DNA of 64,000 nt from Meiothermus sp. CFH 77666 (GTDB lineage: Bacteria > Deinococcota > Deinococci > Deinococcales > Thermaceae): the NCBI RefSeq assembly GCF_017497985.1, contig NZ_JAGDFV010000014.1, positions 23,986 to 87,985 of the forward strand, written 5' to 3'. The translations under genes and the position numbers were made by a program. Below the pieces are notes generated by a model. That model saw only the letters and a list, made by a program, of their open reading frames with translations. It did not search any database and had not been told where the DNA came from. The number at the start of each line of letters is the position of its first letter. Position 1 is the first letter of the stretch. Positions 1 to 8,434 of the stretch are shown one piece after another.

Positions 1-183
1 CAGCACTCCGCCCGGCTCCAACCCCAGTTGCAACAGCCCGCCCGCAAGCTGCTCCACCTTCTCTTTCAGGTGGGCCCAGGAGGTGGTTTCCCACACCCCC
101 AGGCGCTTGACCCGCAGGGCCGGGGCATGGGGTTTGGTTTCGGCGTGATGGGCCAGGTAGTCAATCAGGGTTCTGGGCGTCAT
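1..183 (-). CDS. AMP-dependent acyl-CoA synthetase/ligase, N-terminal fragment
   Basis: The first 61 codons of a gene that runs off the left edge; the ATG is at 183. The translation begins MTPRTLIDYLAHHAE and continues through a WETTSWAHLKEKVEQLAGGLLQLGLEPG stretch (shown here only as the family pattern). This is typical of the N terminus of long-chain acyl-CoA or phenylacetate-type ligases of the ANL superfamily, which activate a carboxylate with ATP and transfer it to CoA. It lies 46 bases downstream of livG on the same strand, the common arrangement of a ligase inside a Liv-type transporter operon. The substrate cannot be told from the fragment. Confidence 0.7.
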   Translation of the reverse strand, partial: MTPRTLIDYLAHHAETKPHAPALRVKRLGVWETTSWAHLKEKVEQLAGGLLQLGLEPGGVL

Positions 184-229
184 GGCACACCTCCGTTCGC
201 CGCCCGGTTTATTGCGCGGATACTGCCCT

Positions 230-985
230 TCATGCGCTCCTCCCCAGATAGGCCTCGGCCACGCGCGGGTTCTCCCGCACCCCCGCCGGAGCGCCCTGGT
301 ACAGCACCTCGCCGTAGGACATCACCAGCACCCCGGTAGAGAGCTCGAGCACCGCCTTAAGGTCGTGCTCGACCAGCACCAGGGTCACCCCCCACTCACG
401 CCGGGCATCGAGCAAAAAGCGGGCCAGGTCTTGCTTTTCCTCCAGGCTGAGGCCGGCCATCGGCTCGTCGAGCAACAGCAGTTTGGGCCGCCCGGCCAGG
501 GCCCGCGCCACCTCCACCCGCTTCTGCAGACCATAGGGCAGGGCTCCGGCGGGGGCGTGGCGGTAGGGGGAGAGGTGCAGGTAGTCCAGCACCTCTTCGG
601 CGTGGCGGCGAATGTTCCACTCAATCTTTGCCTTGGGAGCCAGGTCGGTATAACCGCCCACGGCCAGCTCGGCCCCCAGCTTGACGTTGTCCAGCACGGT
701 CATGCCCCGGAAGAGCTCGAGGTTCTGGAAGGTGCGGCCCAGCCCCTTCCGCACCCGGGCCTGGGGGCTCTGACCGGCCAGGTCTTCGCCCAGGAAGACC
801 ACCCGGCCCTGCTGTGGCCTGTACAACCCCGACAGCACATTGAGCAGGCTGGTCTTGCCCGCCCCGTTGGGGCCAATTACGGCAAAGAGGTCGCCCTCCG
901 AAACGCTAAAACTCACCCCCACCAGGGCCTTTACACCCCGGAAGGAGAGGTGCAGATCCTGGGCTTCCAGCAGCACCTTAGACAT
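230..985 (-). CDS. livG: Branched-chain amino-acid-type ABC transporter ATPase LivG
   Basis: ATP-binding subunit (251 aa) of a HAAT-family importer. Walker A GPNGAGKT lies at about residues 38-45, Walker B LLLLDEP near 175, and the switch histidine is in VLVEHDLKAV. The insert typical of LivG, with TFQNLELFRGMTVLDNV, follows Walker A. The signature region reads LPYGLQKRVE instead of LSGGQ, which is common in this subgroup. It is downstream of livF and upstream of the ligase on the minus strand, so it probably belongs to one operon with the binding protein at 4076. Substrates of this family include branched-chain amino acids, amides and aromatic acids. Confidence 0.9.
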   Translation of the reverse strand: MSKVLLEAQDLHLSFRGVKALVGVSFSVSEGDLFAVIGPNGAGKTSLLNVLSGLYRPQQGRVVFLGEDLAGQSPQARVRKGLGRTFQNLELFRGMTVLDNVKLGAELAVGGYTDLAPKAKIEWNIRRHAEEVLDYLHLSPYRHAPAGALPYGLQKRVEVARALAGRPKLLLLDEPMAGLSLEEKQDLARFLLDARREWGVTLVLVEHDLKAVLELSTGVLVMSYGEVLYQGAPAGVRENPRVAEAYLGRSA

Positions 986-1060
986 CCTGACCCCCTACTA
1001 GGGCAGAGGGGAAAGACCTGTACCCACATGGGCTGTGTTCCCCGGCGCTCCCTCTCCAAC

Positions 1061-1846
1061 TCAGACCCATCGTTTCCTCCTGCGGTAGCGCTTGGCCTCG
1101 GAGAACCCCCCCGCCACCGCGCCACCCAAGTAAAACTCCATCACGTCGGCATCGGCCTGGGCCTCCTGGGCCGTGCCCTCGAAGACCACCCGGCCCTGCT
1201 CCATCACATACACCCGCTCTACGATGGAAAAGGCCGCTCGAGCGTTCTGTTCGACCAGCACCAGGGTAAGGCCCTTGTCGCGGCGCAGCTCGTCGAGTAC
1301 CCGCATCACTTCCTCGGTCAGCTTGGGCGAGAGGCCCAGGCTGGGCTCGTCCACCACCAGAATTTTGGGTTCGGTGAGGAGCGCCATGCCCAGCAAGAGC
1401 ATCTGCTGCTCGCCCCCCGAAAGGTAGCCCCCCTGCTCAAAGCGGCGCTCGTAGATGCGGGGGAAGCGGGTAAAAATTTCGTCGGTAATCTCCTTCTGGC
1501 GCTGCGGCGAGAGCTTGTGGGCCGCGGCCCGCAGATTTTCCATCACGGTCAGGTAGCGAAATATGGGGCGGCCCTCGAGGATCGCCGTCAGGCCCAGCGA
1601 AGCGACTTGCAGGGCGGGCAGGTGGTTGGCCTCCCGCCCGTTGATGACAATCTTGCCGTCCAGAACCCGACCATCGTACTGCGGTAGCAGGCCCGACATG
1701 GCCCGCACCAGGGTACTCTTGCCAGCCCCGTTAGGCCCCAAAAGCGCAATGGCCTCGCCGGTGGCGGCCCGCATACTCACGCCCTGCAAGGCCAGGATGA
1801 CCCCCCGGTAGACCACCTTCAGGTTTTCGACATTTATTTCAGCCAT
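1061..1846 (-). CDS. livF: Branched-chain amino-acid-type ABC transporter ATPase LivF
   Basis: Second ATPase subunit, 261 aa. Walker A GPNGAGKS is at residues 37-44, the signature YLSGGEQQ near 142, and Walker B ILVVDEP is followed by SLGLSPKL, the usual LivF pattern. The short basic tail ending RYRRRKRWV is an addition beyond the usual 235-240 aa LivF length. It pairs with LivG as the heterodimeric motor. The gap to livH is 44 bases, and 75 bases separate it from livG. Confidence 0.9.
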   Translation of the reverse strand: MAEINVENLKVVYRGVILALQGVSMRAATGEAIALLGPNGAGKSTLVRAMSGLLPQYDGRVLDGKIVINGREANHLPALQVASLGLTAILEGRPIFRYLTVMENLRAAAHKLSPQRQKEITDEIFTRFPRIYERRFEQGGYLSGGEQQMLLLGMALLTEPKILVVDEPSLGLSPKLTEEVMRVLDELRRDKGLTLVLVEQNARAAFSIVERVYVMEQGRVVFEGTAQEAQADADVMEFYLGGAVAGGFSEAKRYRRRKRWV

Positions 1847-1890
1847 AGGGCAACCCTTGTCTCAAGACATGTGGCAAAATTGGCCATCTT

Positions 1891-2805
1891 TCATACTCGC
1901 TCGATTCGATGCTGCCCCAAAAGGCCATACGGACGAAACAGGAGCACCAGCAGCACAATCAAGAAAGGGATGGCCTGGGTAATGCCGGGGAGGAGCGATT
2001 CGAGGTAAAGCTGCGAAAAGGCCTCGATCAGACCAATGAGCAACCCCGCCACCACCGCCCCCGGCACCGAGTCGAAGCCGCCGAGAATAGCCACCGGGAA
2101 AACAATCAGGCCCAGCAGCACCAGATGATGCCCGGGCCCTCCACCTCCGGCAGCTCCAGCCAGGAAGGCGCCTCCCACCGTGGCCATTACCGCCGAAATG
2201 CCCCAGGCCACCGCCACTACCCGGGGGGCGTTGATGCCCATTGCAAGGGCTGCCGTCTCACTTTCGGAAACGGCTCGCAGCAGTACTCCGTAGCGGCTGT
2301 ACTTGAGCCCCAACACCAGCAAGAGCGCCAGCGGCAAGGCCAGAAGCAAACTCCAAACCGCCTTTGAAGACAAAAACACCCCGCCCACGCTGAAGGCCAG
2401 GTTGGGCATCTCCTTGGGTAGCTGGGAAACATCGGCAGCCCCCATGGCTTTCTGGTCGGGGCCCCAGAGGATGAGCGCGGCGCCATCCAGGGTGGAAGCC
2501 AGCCCGATAGTGGCCATGATCACTGCAACAACGTTCCGGCCCAGCAGGGGCCGCACAAAGCCCCGCTCGACCAGCACGCCAAACAGGAAAGCCATCGGCA
2601 ATGCCAGCAAAATGGCCGCTACCAGCGGAAAGAAGAGCGACATGGTGTATGTCAGGTAGGCCCCAATGAGCATGAACTCGGCAATAGCAAAGTTGACTAC
2701 ACTGGTCGCCCGGTAAACCAGAACAAACCCTGCAGCAATTACCGCGTAAAGGGCTCCATTGGCCAGACCGTTGAGGGCCGTTTGAACGACAAGCGCAAAA
2801 TCCAT
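1891..2805 (-). CDS. livH: Branched-chain amino-acid-type ABC transporter permease LivH
   Basis: Inner-membrane permease of 304 aa with 8-9 hydrophobic segments. The N terminus MDFALVVQTALNGLANGALY and the following IAAGFVLVYRATSVVNFA are hallmarks of LivH. An upstream in-frame start at 2871 would add 22 poorly conserved residues, so the ATG at 2805 is preferred. The partner permease LivM is not found in the window; it may lie beyond the ligase to the left or elsewhere. Confidence 0.88.
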   Translation of the reverse strand: MDFALVVQTALNGLANGALYAVIAAGFVLVYRATSVVNFAIAEFMLIGAYLTYTMSLFFPLVAAILLALPMAFLFGVLVERGFVRPLLGRNVVAVIMATIGLASTLDGAALILWGPDQKAMGAADVSQLPKEMPNLAFSVGGVFLSSKAVWSLLLALPLALLLVLGLKYSRYGVLLRAVSESETAALAMGINAPRVVAVAWGISAVMATVGGAFLAGAAGGGGPGHHLVLLGLIVFPVAILGGFDSVPGAVVAGLLIGLIEAFSQLYLESLLPGITQAIPFLIVLLVLLFRPYGLLGQHRIERV

Positions 2806-2882
2806 CTGATTCGCCCTTTGCGTAAGGTAAAGGGTCGAGAGCCCAAAGCCGCCGGCTCCGACCCTTGACACTTGTAAACTGT

Positions 2883-4076
2883 TTAGAGCTTCGAGCCGTC
2901 CACCCAGTCGGTAATGGCGTCAAAGCGCCCATCCCGCACGTTGGCACGCCAGAGTTTGGTGAAGGGTAGGCGACGGTTGACCCAGCGCATGTTGCGAGCC
3001 TGACCTGCTGCATTGTAGTCGCCCAGGGTGTCCAGGGCCTCGATCATGCCGGGGCGGGTTAGCTTGCCAGCCGCAGCAGCCCGACGCATGGCCTCGGCAA
3101 TCACGTCCATGGCCATCCAGGAACCCATGTAGTAGGTAGTGCGGTAAGAAAGGTCGCGGCCCTTGGCCCGGCGCAGCGCGCGTATTTGCTCCACTGCGGG
3201 TACGGTGGTGTCGTAGTAGTAAGCGTTGTGGTAAGTGACGATAAAGCCATCAGCCGCCGCCCCAGCCCGCTGCATGAGGGCCAGCTCTGCCGAGTAATAG
3301 GTGCCCATGAAAGTAGCGCGAATGCCCTGCTCCCGTGCAGCCCGCACCAGAATGGGTTCAACAGTCAGTACGTAACCCTGCAGAATTACAAAATCGGGCT
3401 GGGCCTGGCGCAGCTTGGTCACAATCGGCGTGGCATCGGCAATAGCCAGAGGGGTTACTTCCTCACCCACAATCTGGAAGCCTAGACGGGCCGACTGCTC
3501 CTTGATAAAGGGGATGGGATCGCGGCCAAACTCGGAATTGGAGTAGCACAGGAAAATCTTGGCACCGCGCCCTTTCTGGCGGCGAATCTGCTGTAGCAGA
3601 GCGCCCGCCATGTCGTTGTAGGTGGGGCCGAACACAAAGATGGTGGGGTAGGTTTGCGGATCAGCCAGCTCGTTGGAGAAAGAGGTGGCCGTGTAGGGAA
3701 GGCGAAGGCGGGTAATTTCGGGAGCGAGGGCTTTAGAGAGACCGGTGGAGTTGCCGTATACAAACACCAGCTCCTCGGGGCTCTCGCGCTGCACAATGCG
3801 GTTGAAGACCGCTGTTCCACGGGCCACATCGTAGCCGTCATCCTCAACAACCAACTCAAAGCGTCGCCCACCGATACCACCTGCGTCGTTGATCCGGTCG
3901 GCCGCATCGCGGAATGCATCCAATGCAGCATTACCCGCAAAGGCAAAGGCGCCCGTGAGGGGCAGAATGGCCGCGAGCTTGACCGGGCGGGCCTGCGCAC
4001 GGGCAATCATCCAGGGGCTATACACCGCAGAAGCAGCCAGACCTGCTTTGAGCACTTGCCGACGATTCATCTTCAT
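2883..4076 (-). CDS. ABC transporter substrate-binding protein, Liv type, Tat-exported
   Basis: Periplasmic binding protein of 397 aa, Peripla_BP_6 class. It begins MKMNRRQVLKAGLAASA, a twin-arginine-type signal (RRQVLK), so it is probably exported folded. The mature part starts near ARPVKLAAILPLTGAFAF, the usual start of Leu/Ile/Val or amide/aromatic-acid binding proteins. Start at 4076 is supported by AAGGAGG six bases upstream. It is the first gene of the minus-strand cluster with livH, livF and livG. The ligand cannot be assigned; the acyl-CoA ligase downstream hints at a carboxylic acid rather than an amino acid. Confidence 0.85.
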   Translation of the reverse strand: MKMNRRQVLKAGLAASAVYSPWMIARAQARPVKLAAILPLTGAFAFAGNAALDAFRDAADRINDAGGIGGRRFELVVEDDGYDVARGTAVFNRIVQRESPEELVFVYGNSTGLSKALAPEITRLRLPYTATSFSNELADPQTYPTIFVFGPTYNDMAGALLQQIRRQKGRGAKIFLCYSNSEFGRDPIPFIKEQSARLGFQIVGEEVTPLAIADATPIVTKLRQAQPDFVILQGYVLTVEPILVRAAREQGIRATFMGTYYSAELALMQRAGAAADGFIVTYHNAYYYDTTVPAVEQIRALRRAKGRDLSYRTTYYMGSWMAMDVIAEAMRRAAAAGKLTRPGMIEALDTLGDYNAAGQARNMRWVNRRLPFTKLWRANVRDGRFDAITDWVDGSKL

Positions 4077-4553
4077 GTACTTCCTCCTTGAGGCAACAAC
4101 TTCTCTTGTGTTGTGCTCCTAGAATACATGACACTCTGGAATTTGTGTACCGGGTTCAAAGCTCTTCTGAAAATTCAGTCTCAGTTAGCATTTGCAGAGA
4201 ACGGCCCTTTCAAGGGCACAAGTGTACCTGCTTCACCTAAACACTCGACAAGGCTCCATGCGGTGAATGTAGGTCGTTGATATGGCTGGCCTGTATGGTG
4301 TCAGCAACCTCCCGCCTGTAGTGAAGGCCCGGCTGGAGGGCTTTCTAGCTCAGGGCGGTCGGGGTTCCTGAGGGGTTTTTCGCTCTGGATATACAAAGGA
4401 AGGTTAGCACAATCGCCATCAGCCTTGTACCAAATCTGCTCAGAAGTGACCCAAAAGCGATATACAAGTCCCTCGGACGCGCCCCCTGGCGCGGCAAGTG
4501 AGGGGCGCGTTTAGCGCCGCTCACGCGCAGAGCTGGTATTGGTTGTGTATGGT
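4077..4553. other. Gene-free region upstream of the binding protein
   Basis: This 477-bp stretch has no convincing gene. The only ORF (4345-4557, minus) has no recognisable domain. On the minus strand a weak promoter may exist: TATTCT (4121-4126) and TACACA (4144-4149), 17 bases apart, about 45 bases before the binding-protein ATG. At 4425-4545 are a TACCAAATC motif also seen at 8177 and 18088 (variant), and a GCGCCCC/GGGGCGC inverted pair near 4480-4510, so part of it may be repeat debris. Confidence 0.4.
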
Positions 4554-5054
4554 TCAACCGGCCTCCACGTACGAGGCGATGTACTCCAGTTCTTTCAGAT
4601 GCCGCAGGTCGTGGCCGGCCAGCATCTTGACGATGAAAGCGATGGTCTCGGGGCCGCGTTTGGGGTGGTAGGCCACCCTGTCCCAGTCCTGGGGCTCGAG
4701 GTGGCGCAAAAGCTCGAGGTTCCAGCGCCGCAGGCCACTAAAAGCGTCCAGGGCCAGCCGGGCCGAGTAGCTCTCGTAGTTGCGGTAGCGAATACCCCAA
4801 CGGTCGTGGTCAAACGCCTGGGCTTTTTCGGCCCCCGCCAGGGCCTGGCGCAGGCGGAAGCCGTAGCCAATCTCGAGATCGGCCAGGTGGCAGTAGATCT
4901 CCCCCGCCGTCCAGTGCGTGAGTTCGCAGCCGCGGCTCATATCCAGGCGTGGGAACAGGTCGCTCAGCAGTTCAGGCGTCTGCGCCAGCACTTCCAGGGG
5001 GTCACGGTCGCCCAGGGCCTCGAGGTTCTTCTGGACATACTCGAGTTTTTCCAT
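4554..5054 (-). CDS. DinB-like four-helix metal-binding protein
   Basis: A 166-aa soluble, mostly helical protein. HWTAGEIYCHLADLE near residue 45-60 and AGHDLRHLKELE near the C terminus match the spaced histidines that bind a metal in the DinB/YfiT superfamily, whose members are often thiol-dependent transferases or of unknown role. The ATG at 5054 follows TAGCAT by six bases with no Shine-Dalgarno, so a leaderless transcript is possible. It is a single gene between the Liv cluster and the TldE/TldD pair. Function is not assigned. Confidence 0.75.
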   Translation of the reverse strand: MEKLEYVQKNLEALGDRDPLEVLAQTPELLSDLFPRLDMSRGCELTHWTAGEIYCHLADLEIGYGFRLRQALAGAEKAQAFDHDRWGIRYRNYESYSARLALDAFSGLRRWNLELLRHLEPQDWDRVAYHPKRGPETIAFIVKMLAGHDLRHLKELEYIASYVEAG

Positions 5055-5093
5055 AGAACCATGCTAGAGCCAGAACCCAGGTACAGAATTCCC

Positions 5094-6410
5094 CTACGCC
5101 CCGGCAAAAGACAGTTCAGCCACCTCGACCATGGGTGAGCCCACGATGCCCATCAAGGGGTTCCACTCGAGCTCCGTACCCAGCGCAGTGATGTTGGCTA
5201 GCAGCTCCAGGAAGTTGCCCGCCACCGTAAAGTTCTCCACCGGGTAGGCCACCTCGCCCCCCTCCACCTTGAGGCCCAGGGCTTGCAGGCTGAACTCGCC
5301 CGAGATGGGGTTGGCTCCGGCGTGCAGGCCCATCAGGTCGCTAATAATGATGCCCTCGTCTTGCTGTACGCCCTGCCCCGGCTGTACGAAAAGGTTGGTC
5401 GGCGCTACACCCAGCACGCCTTTGTAGCTGCGCGAGGCATGACCGGTGTTCTCGACCCCCATTTTGCGGGCGGTCTCCGAGTTGTGGGCGAAGGTTCGCA
5501 ACAGGCCGTTCTCAATAAAGACCGTGCGCTTAGCGGCGGTGCCCTCGGCGTCGAAAGGGCGCGAGGCCAGCCCGTCGGGCAGGGTGGGGTCATCTACCAG
5601 GGTAAACATCTCCGAAGCCACCCTCTGCCCCATCTTTCCAGCCAGCAGGCTCTTACCCTCCAGCACATTCTTGGCCGAGAGCAGGAACCAGCCCATCATC
5701 CCCAGGAGTTGCCCAAAGGCTTTGGGCTCGAAATAGGCTTTGTAGCGCCCGGTTTTGAGCGGGCGGGCCCCCAGCAGCCTGCCGGTATTTTGCAGGAAGG
5801 CTTGGGCGGTGCGACCCGGCTCGAGGGCATGGAACTCCCTGGAGAGGTCGAACTCGTAGCCCTGCTTGAGGCTACTGCCCTCGGCCATGATGGCACTGGT
5901 CAGGAGCAGGGCATAGCCGTTGCGGAAAGCCCCCGCCACCCCCTGGGTGGAACCCAGGGTGGCCTGGGTCTCGCGCTCGGAGTAGCGGGTCATCTGCACC
6001 TGCTTGACCCTGGCATCGGCCCGCAAACCAGCCTCGAGGTCGAGCGCCGCCTGGCGCTTGTGCTCCAAAGGCGCCGAAAGCCCCTCGCCCAGCAAGTCGT
6101 GCTGGCCCAGCGCCCCCCCGGCGGGCAGGAAACCCCCCGTCTCCGACTGCAAGAGGGCGTTCTCGTGGGCCTCCTGGAGCACCCAGTCCAGGGCTTCCGG
6201 GGTGCGCTCCTCGGTGTAGGCGTAGCCGGTCTTGCCCTCCACCACTACCCGTACCCCGATCCCCCCCTGGGTGGCCTGGGTAATCTCCTCCACCTTGCCA
6301 TCGTGGGCCTGGATGGTCAGTTCGCGGGTGTGGGTGGCCAGCACTTCGGCATCAATTCCCAGCGCCTTGGCCTTTTGTAACAGATAGTCCCTGGCTTCTT
6401 CAAAAGTCAT
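5094..6410 (-). CDS. pmbA: TldE/PmbA-family protein, TldD partner
   Basis: A 438-aa member of the PmbA/TldD (U62) family. In Enterobacteria the TldD-TldE pair is a metalloprotease that processes microcin precursors and degrades unfolded peptides; TldE lacks the HExxxH motif, as here. Two ATGs are possible: 6416 is only one base from the GGAGG, while 6410 is seven bases from it, so 6410 is chosen. It lies 93 bases downstream of tldD on the same strand. The gap holds GGGGTCAGGG-type tracts. Confidence 0.88.
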   Translation of the reverse strand: MTFEEARDYLLQKAKALGIDAEVLATHTRELTIQAHDGKVEEITQATQGGIGVRVVVEGKTGYAYTEERTPEALDWVLQEAHENALLQSETGGFLPAGGALGQHDLLGEGLSAPLEHKRQAALDLEAGLRADARVKQVQMTRYSERETQATLGSTQGVAGAFRNGYALLLTSAIMAEGSSLKQGYEFDLSREFHALEPGRTAQAFLQNTGRLLGARPLKTGRYKAYFEPKAFGQLLGMMGWFLLSAKNVLEGKSLLAGKMGQRVASEMFTLVDDPTLPDGLASRPFDAEGTAAKRTVFIENGLLRTFAHNSETARKMGVENTGHASRSYKGVLGVAPTNLFVQPGQGVQQDEGIIISDLMGLHAGANPISGEFSLQALGLKVEGGEVAYPVENFTVAGNFLELLANITALGTELEWNPLMGIVGSPMVEVAELSFAGA

Positions 6411-6464
6411 AGACATTCCTCCGGAACGCAGGGTTCAGGTCTTGGGGCACAGGGCTTAGAGCAG

Positions 6465-6503
6465 CACAACCCAGTCCCTGACCCCTATCCCCTGACCCCT
6501 GCT
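6465..6503. repeat. GGGGTCAGGG-type direct tracts between tldD and pmbA
   Basis: Two tandem copies of CCCTGACCCCTATCC-like sequence (minus-strand GGGGTCAGGG). AGAGCAG upstream near 6458 pairs with CTGCTCT at 6497-6503. The same kind of G-rich tract occurs at 11834-11870 near holA. It may form a stem-loop in the tldD-pmbA transcript. Confidence 0.4.
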
Positions 6504-7898
6504 CTAGGCTTGCCCTCCCACCACAATCTCCGAAATGAGCAGGTGGGGCTGGCCCACCTCCACCGGCAGGCTGCCCGAAAGCGAGCCGCACATGCCGGGG
6601 CCCATCTCGAGGTCGTCCGATACCGCCACAATGCGCTGGATGCTCTCGGGGCCCTTGCCCACCAGCATGGCCCCCCGCACCGGTTCCTCGATGCGCCCGT
6701 GGCGGATGATGTAGCCTTCCTTGACGGCAAAGTTGTACTCCCCCGAGCCGGGTCGTACCTGCCCGCCGCCCATATCGGCGGCATACAGGCCGTACTCGAT
6801 GCCCTCGAAAAGTTTTTCCCTGGGCGTGCTGCCGGGGGCAATGAAGGTGTTGCGCATCCGGCTGGTAGGGGCAAAGGTGTAGTCCTGACGGCGGCCCGAG
6901 CCGGTGGGCCGGTAGCCGGTGAGCAGGCTCCCGAGCCGGTCTACCATGTAGCTCTTGAGCACCCCATTCTCGATCAGTACCGTACGTTCGCTGGGCCGGC
7001 CCTCGTCGTCGAACTCCTGCGAGCCCCAGCCGTGGGGGGTGGTGCCGTCGTCTATGTAGGTCACCACCTCGGAGGCCACCTTTTCCCCAAGCTTGTCGGA
7101 AAGAACGCTGGCCTTTTTGGCGACCGAAGTGGTTTCCAGCAGGTGTCCCAGCGCCTCGTGGAAGATCACGCCGCCAAAGCCGTTGCCAATCACCACCGGC
7201 ATACTGCCGGCCGGAGCCGGTTTGGCCCGCAGGTTGGTCAGGGCCTGCATCCCGGCCTTGCGCCCAATCTCGGCGGGAGGGTAGCGGTCAAAGAGCTCGA
7301 GGCCCATACTCAGCCCCGGCCCCACCACCCCGGTCTGCATCCCGCTTTCGTCCTGGGCGATGGCGGTCACGTAGAGGCGCGTCCGCACCCGGCGGTCCTC
7401 GGCCCAGACACCCTCGCTATTGGCAACCAGGACTTCCTGCTCCCACTCCATCAGGTTGCTCTGCACCTGCTTGATCTGAGGCCCCACCTGGGCCCCCGCC
7501 TCGGCCTCACGGATGCGCTCCAGACGGTAACGTTTGTCTCTGGCCGTGAAGGGAATGGCGGGCGCGTGCAAACCCCGGGCCACCGCCTTGCGGAAGTCGA
7601 GCCCACCCCGGCCACCAGCGTCCACCTGCCCGGCGCTGCCCTTGAGTTTGACCAGGGTTTCGGTTAGCTCCAGCAGGCTCTCGGGGCTCAGGTCGTTGGT
7701 ATAGGCGTACACCACCTCGGTTCCGTAGAAGAGCCGCAGGCCCGCCCCATACTCGATGCCGCTGGTGGCTTCCTTCACCTCGCCCGAAAGCACCCGCAGG
7801 GCCCGCCGCCGCCAGCGCTCCACATATAGCTCGGCAAGCTCGGCCCCCCCTGCACGGGCTTTCTGTAACACCTCACTAACCAGTGCTTCTGCTAGCAC
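6504..7898 (-). CDS. tldD: TldD-family metalloprotease
   Basis: A 464-aa catalytic subunit of the TldD/TldE protease. VIFHEALGHLLE supplies the HExxxH zinc site. Start choice: the reading frame stays open to an ATG at 7919, but AAAGGAGG lies four bases before a GTG at 7898, giving VLAEALVSEVLQ, so GTG 7898 is preferred. It is followed on the same strand by pmbA, so the two products probably form the complex. No microcin-like substrate gene is evident nearby. Confidence 0.9.
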   Translation of the reverse strand: MLAEALVSEVLQKARAGGAELAELYVERWRRRALRVLSGEVKEATSGIEYGAGLRLFYGTEVVYAYTNDLSPESLLELTETLVKLKGSAGQVDAGGRGGLDFRKAVARGLHAPAIPFTARDKRYRLERIREAEAGAQVGPQIKQVQSNLMEWEQEVLVANSEGVWAEDRRVRTRLYVTAIAQDESGMQTGVVGPGLSMGLELFDRYPPAEIGRKAGMQALTNLRAKPAPAGSMPVVIGNGFGGVIFHEALGHLLETTSVAKKASVLSDKLGEKVASEVVTYIDDGTTPHGWGSQEFDDEGRPSERTVLIENGVLKSYMVDRLGSLLTGYRPTGSGRRQDYTFAPTSRMRNTFIAPGSTPREKLFEGIEYGLYAADMGGGQVRPGSGEYNFAVKEGYIIRHGRIEEPVRGAMLVGKGPESIQRIVAVSDDLEMGPGMCGSLSGSLPVEVGQPHLLISEIVVGGQA

Positions 7899-8034
7899 AG
7901 TTCCTCCTTTGGCCCCCACAGCCTATCAAGGAAAAAAGCAGGTTATTGGGTACCCAGGTTGCATTCTGGCCCGATTATGCGTTGCAAAAATGTCCGAAAA
8001 CCGACCTCGCCGTCTCTGATTGCAGATGAAGTTG

Positions 8035-8134
8035 GAGCGCCATACACCATTCTGAGCCACCCGATGAAGAAAACTTTGTCCTGGACAAGACCTTGGCCAC
8101 CTGGATGGGCGCAACACCCGTGAAGAGCGCTTTA
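8035..8134 (-). repeat. Dispersed repeat family R1, copy E (short form)
   Basis: About 100 bases that match the short R1 copy at 28851-28954 in the same orientation. The shared core is CTTTGTCCTGGACA, preceded by TTCTGAGCCA and followed by a GGATGGGCG segment and GTGAAGAGCGC. The right end carries the R1 terminal sequence GCGCTCTTCAC (read on the other strand); the left end is degraded (GAGCGCCATACACC). No coding potential. Alignment was by eye. Confidence 0.6.
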
Positions 8135-8189
8135 GTACTGCCTTCCTGACTGATAGCCTGGCAAGGATGCGCCTGATACCAAATCCACC

Positions 8190-8335
8190 AGAACCTCTTA
8201 TCTTCTCCCACATGGGGGGAGAAGGTGGTGACACCTCGTCAGCAGCATTCAGGAATAACCTCAGTAACGTCAATAGCTGCGTAGTGGGGTGTCGCCGGAT
8301 GAGGGGTATGGGAATGCCTCTCAAAGATACCTGTT
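8190..8335. repeat. Diverged copy of the R2 MITE-like element
   Basis: It shows the same layout as the R2 elements at 41892 and 63166: CTCTTATC near the left end, a short CTCCC...GGGAG hairpin, GGTGACACC, and then GGTGTCGCCGGATGAGGGGT on the right. The internal GGTGACACC/GGTGTCGCC pair corresponds to GGCGACAGCG/CGCTGTCGCC of the other copies. Similarity is clear only in these blocks, so this is an old copy or a relative. Together with copy E it explains most of the 536-bp gene-free stretch 7899-8434. Confidence 0.45.
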
Positions 8336-8434
8336 CAGGAGAAGTTGTCATCACATCCCCGCCCGGCGCTTCATGAAGGCCCGAATGCAAATCCCTCATG
8401 CTCGAGCTCGCCAGCAGCTTAAACTGAGGGCGTT

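Noticed and set aside
182..1687. A 501-aa plus-strand open frame
   Set aside because: It is antisense to livG and livF, which have full ABC ATPase motifs; the frame reads as Pro/His/Gln-rich filler typical of opposite-strand ORFs in GC-rich DNA.
4345..4557. A 70-aa minus-strand ORF in the gap before the DinB-like gene
   Set aside because: No domain, no ribosome site, and it runs through palindromic repeat-like sequence.
8167..8376. A 69-aa ORF before the amidase
   Set aside because: It lies in the diverged R2 repeat and has no recognisable product.
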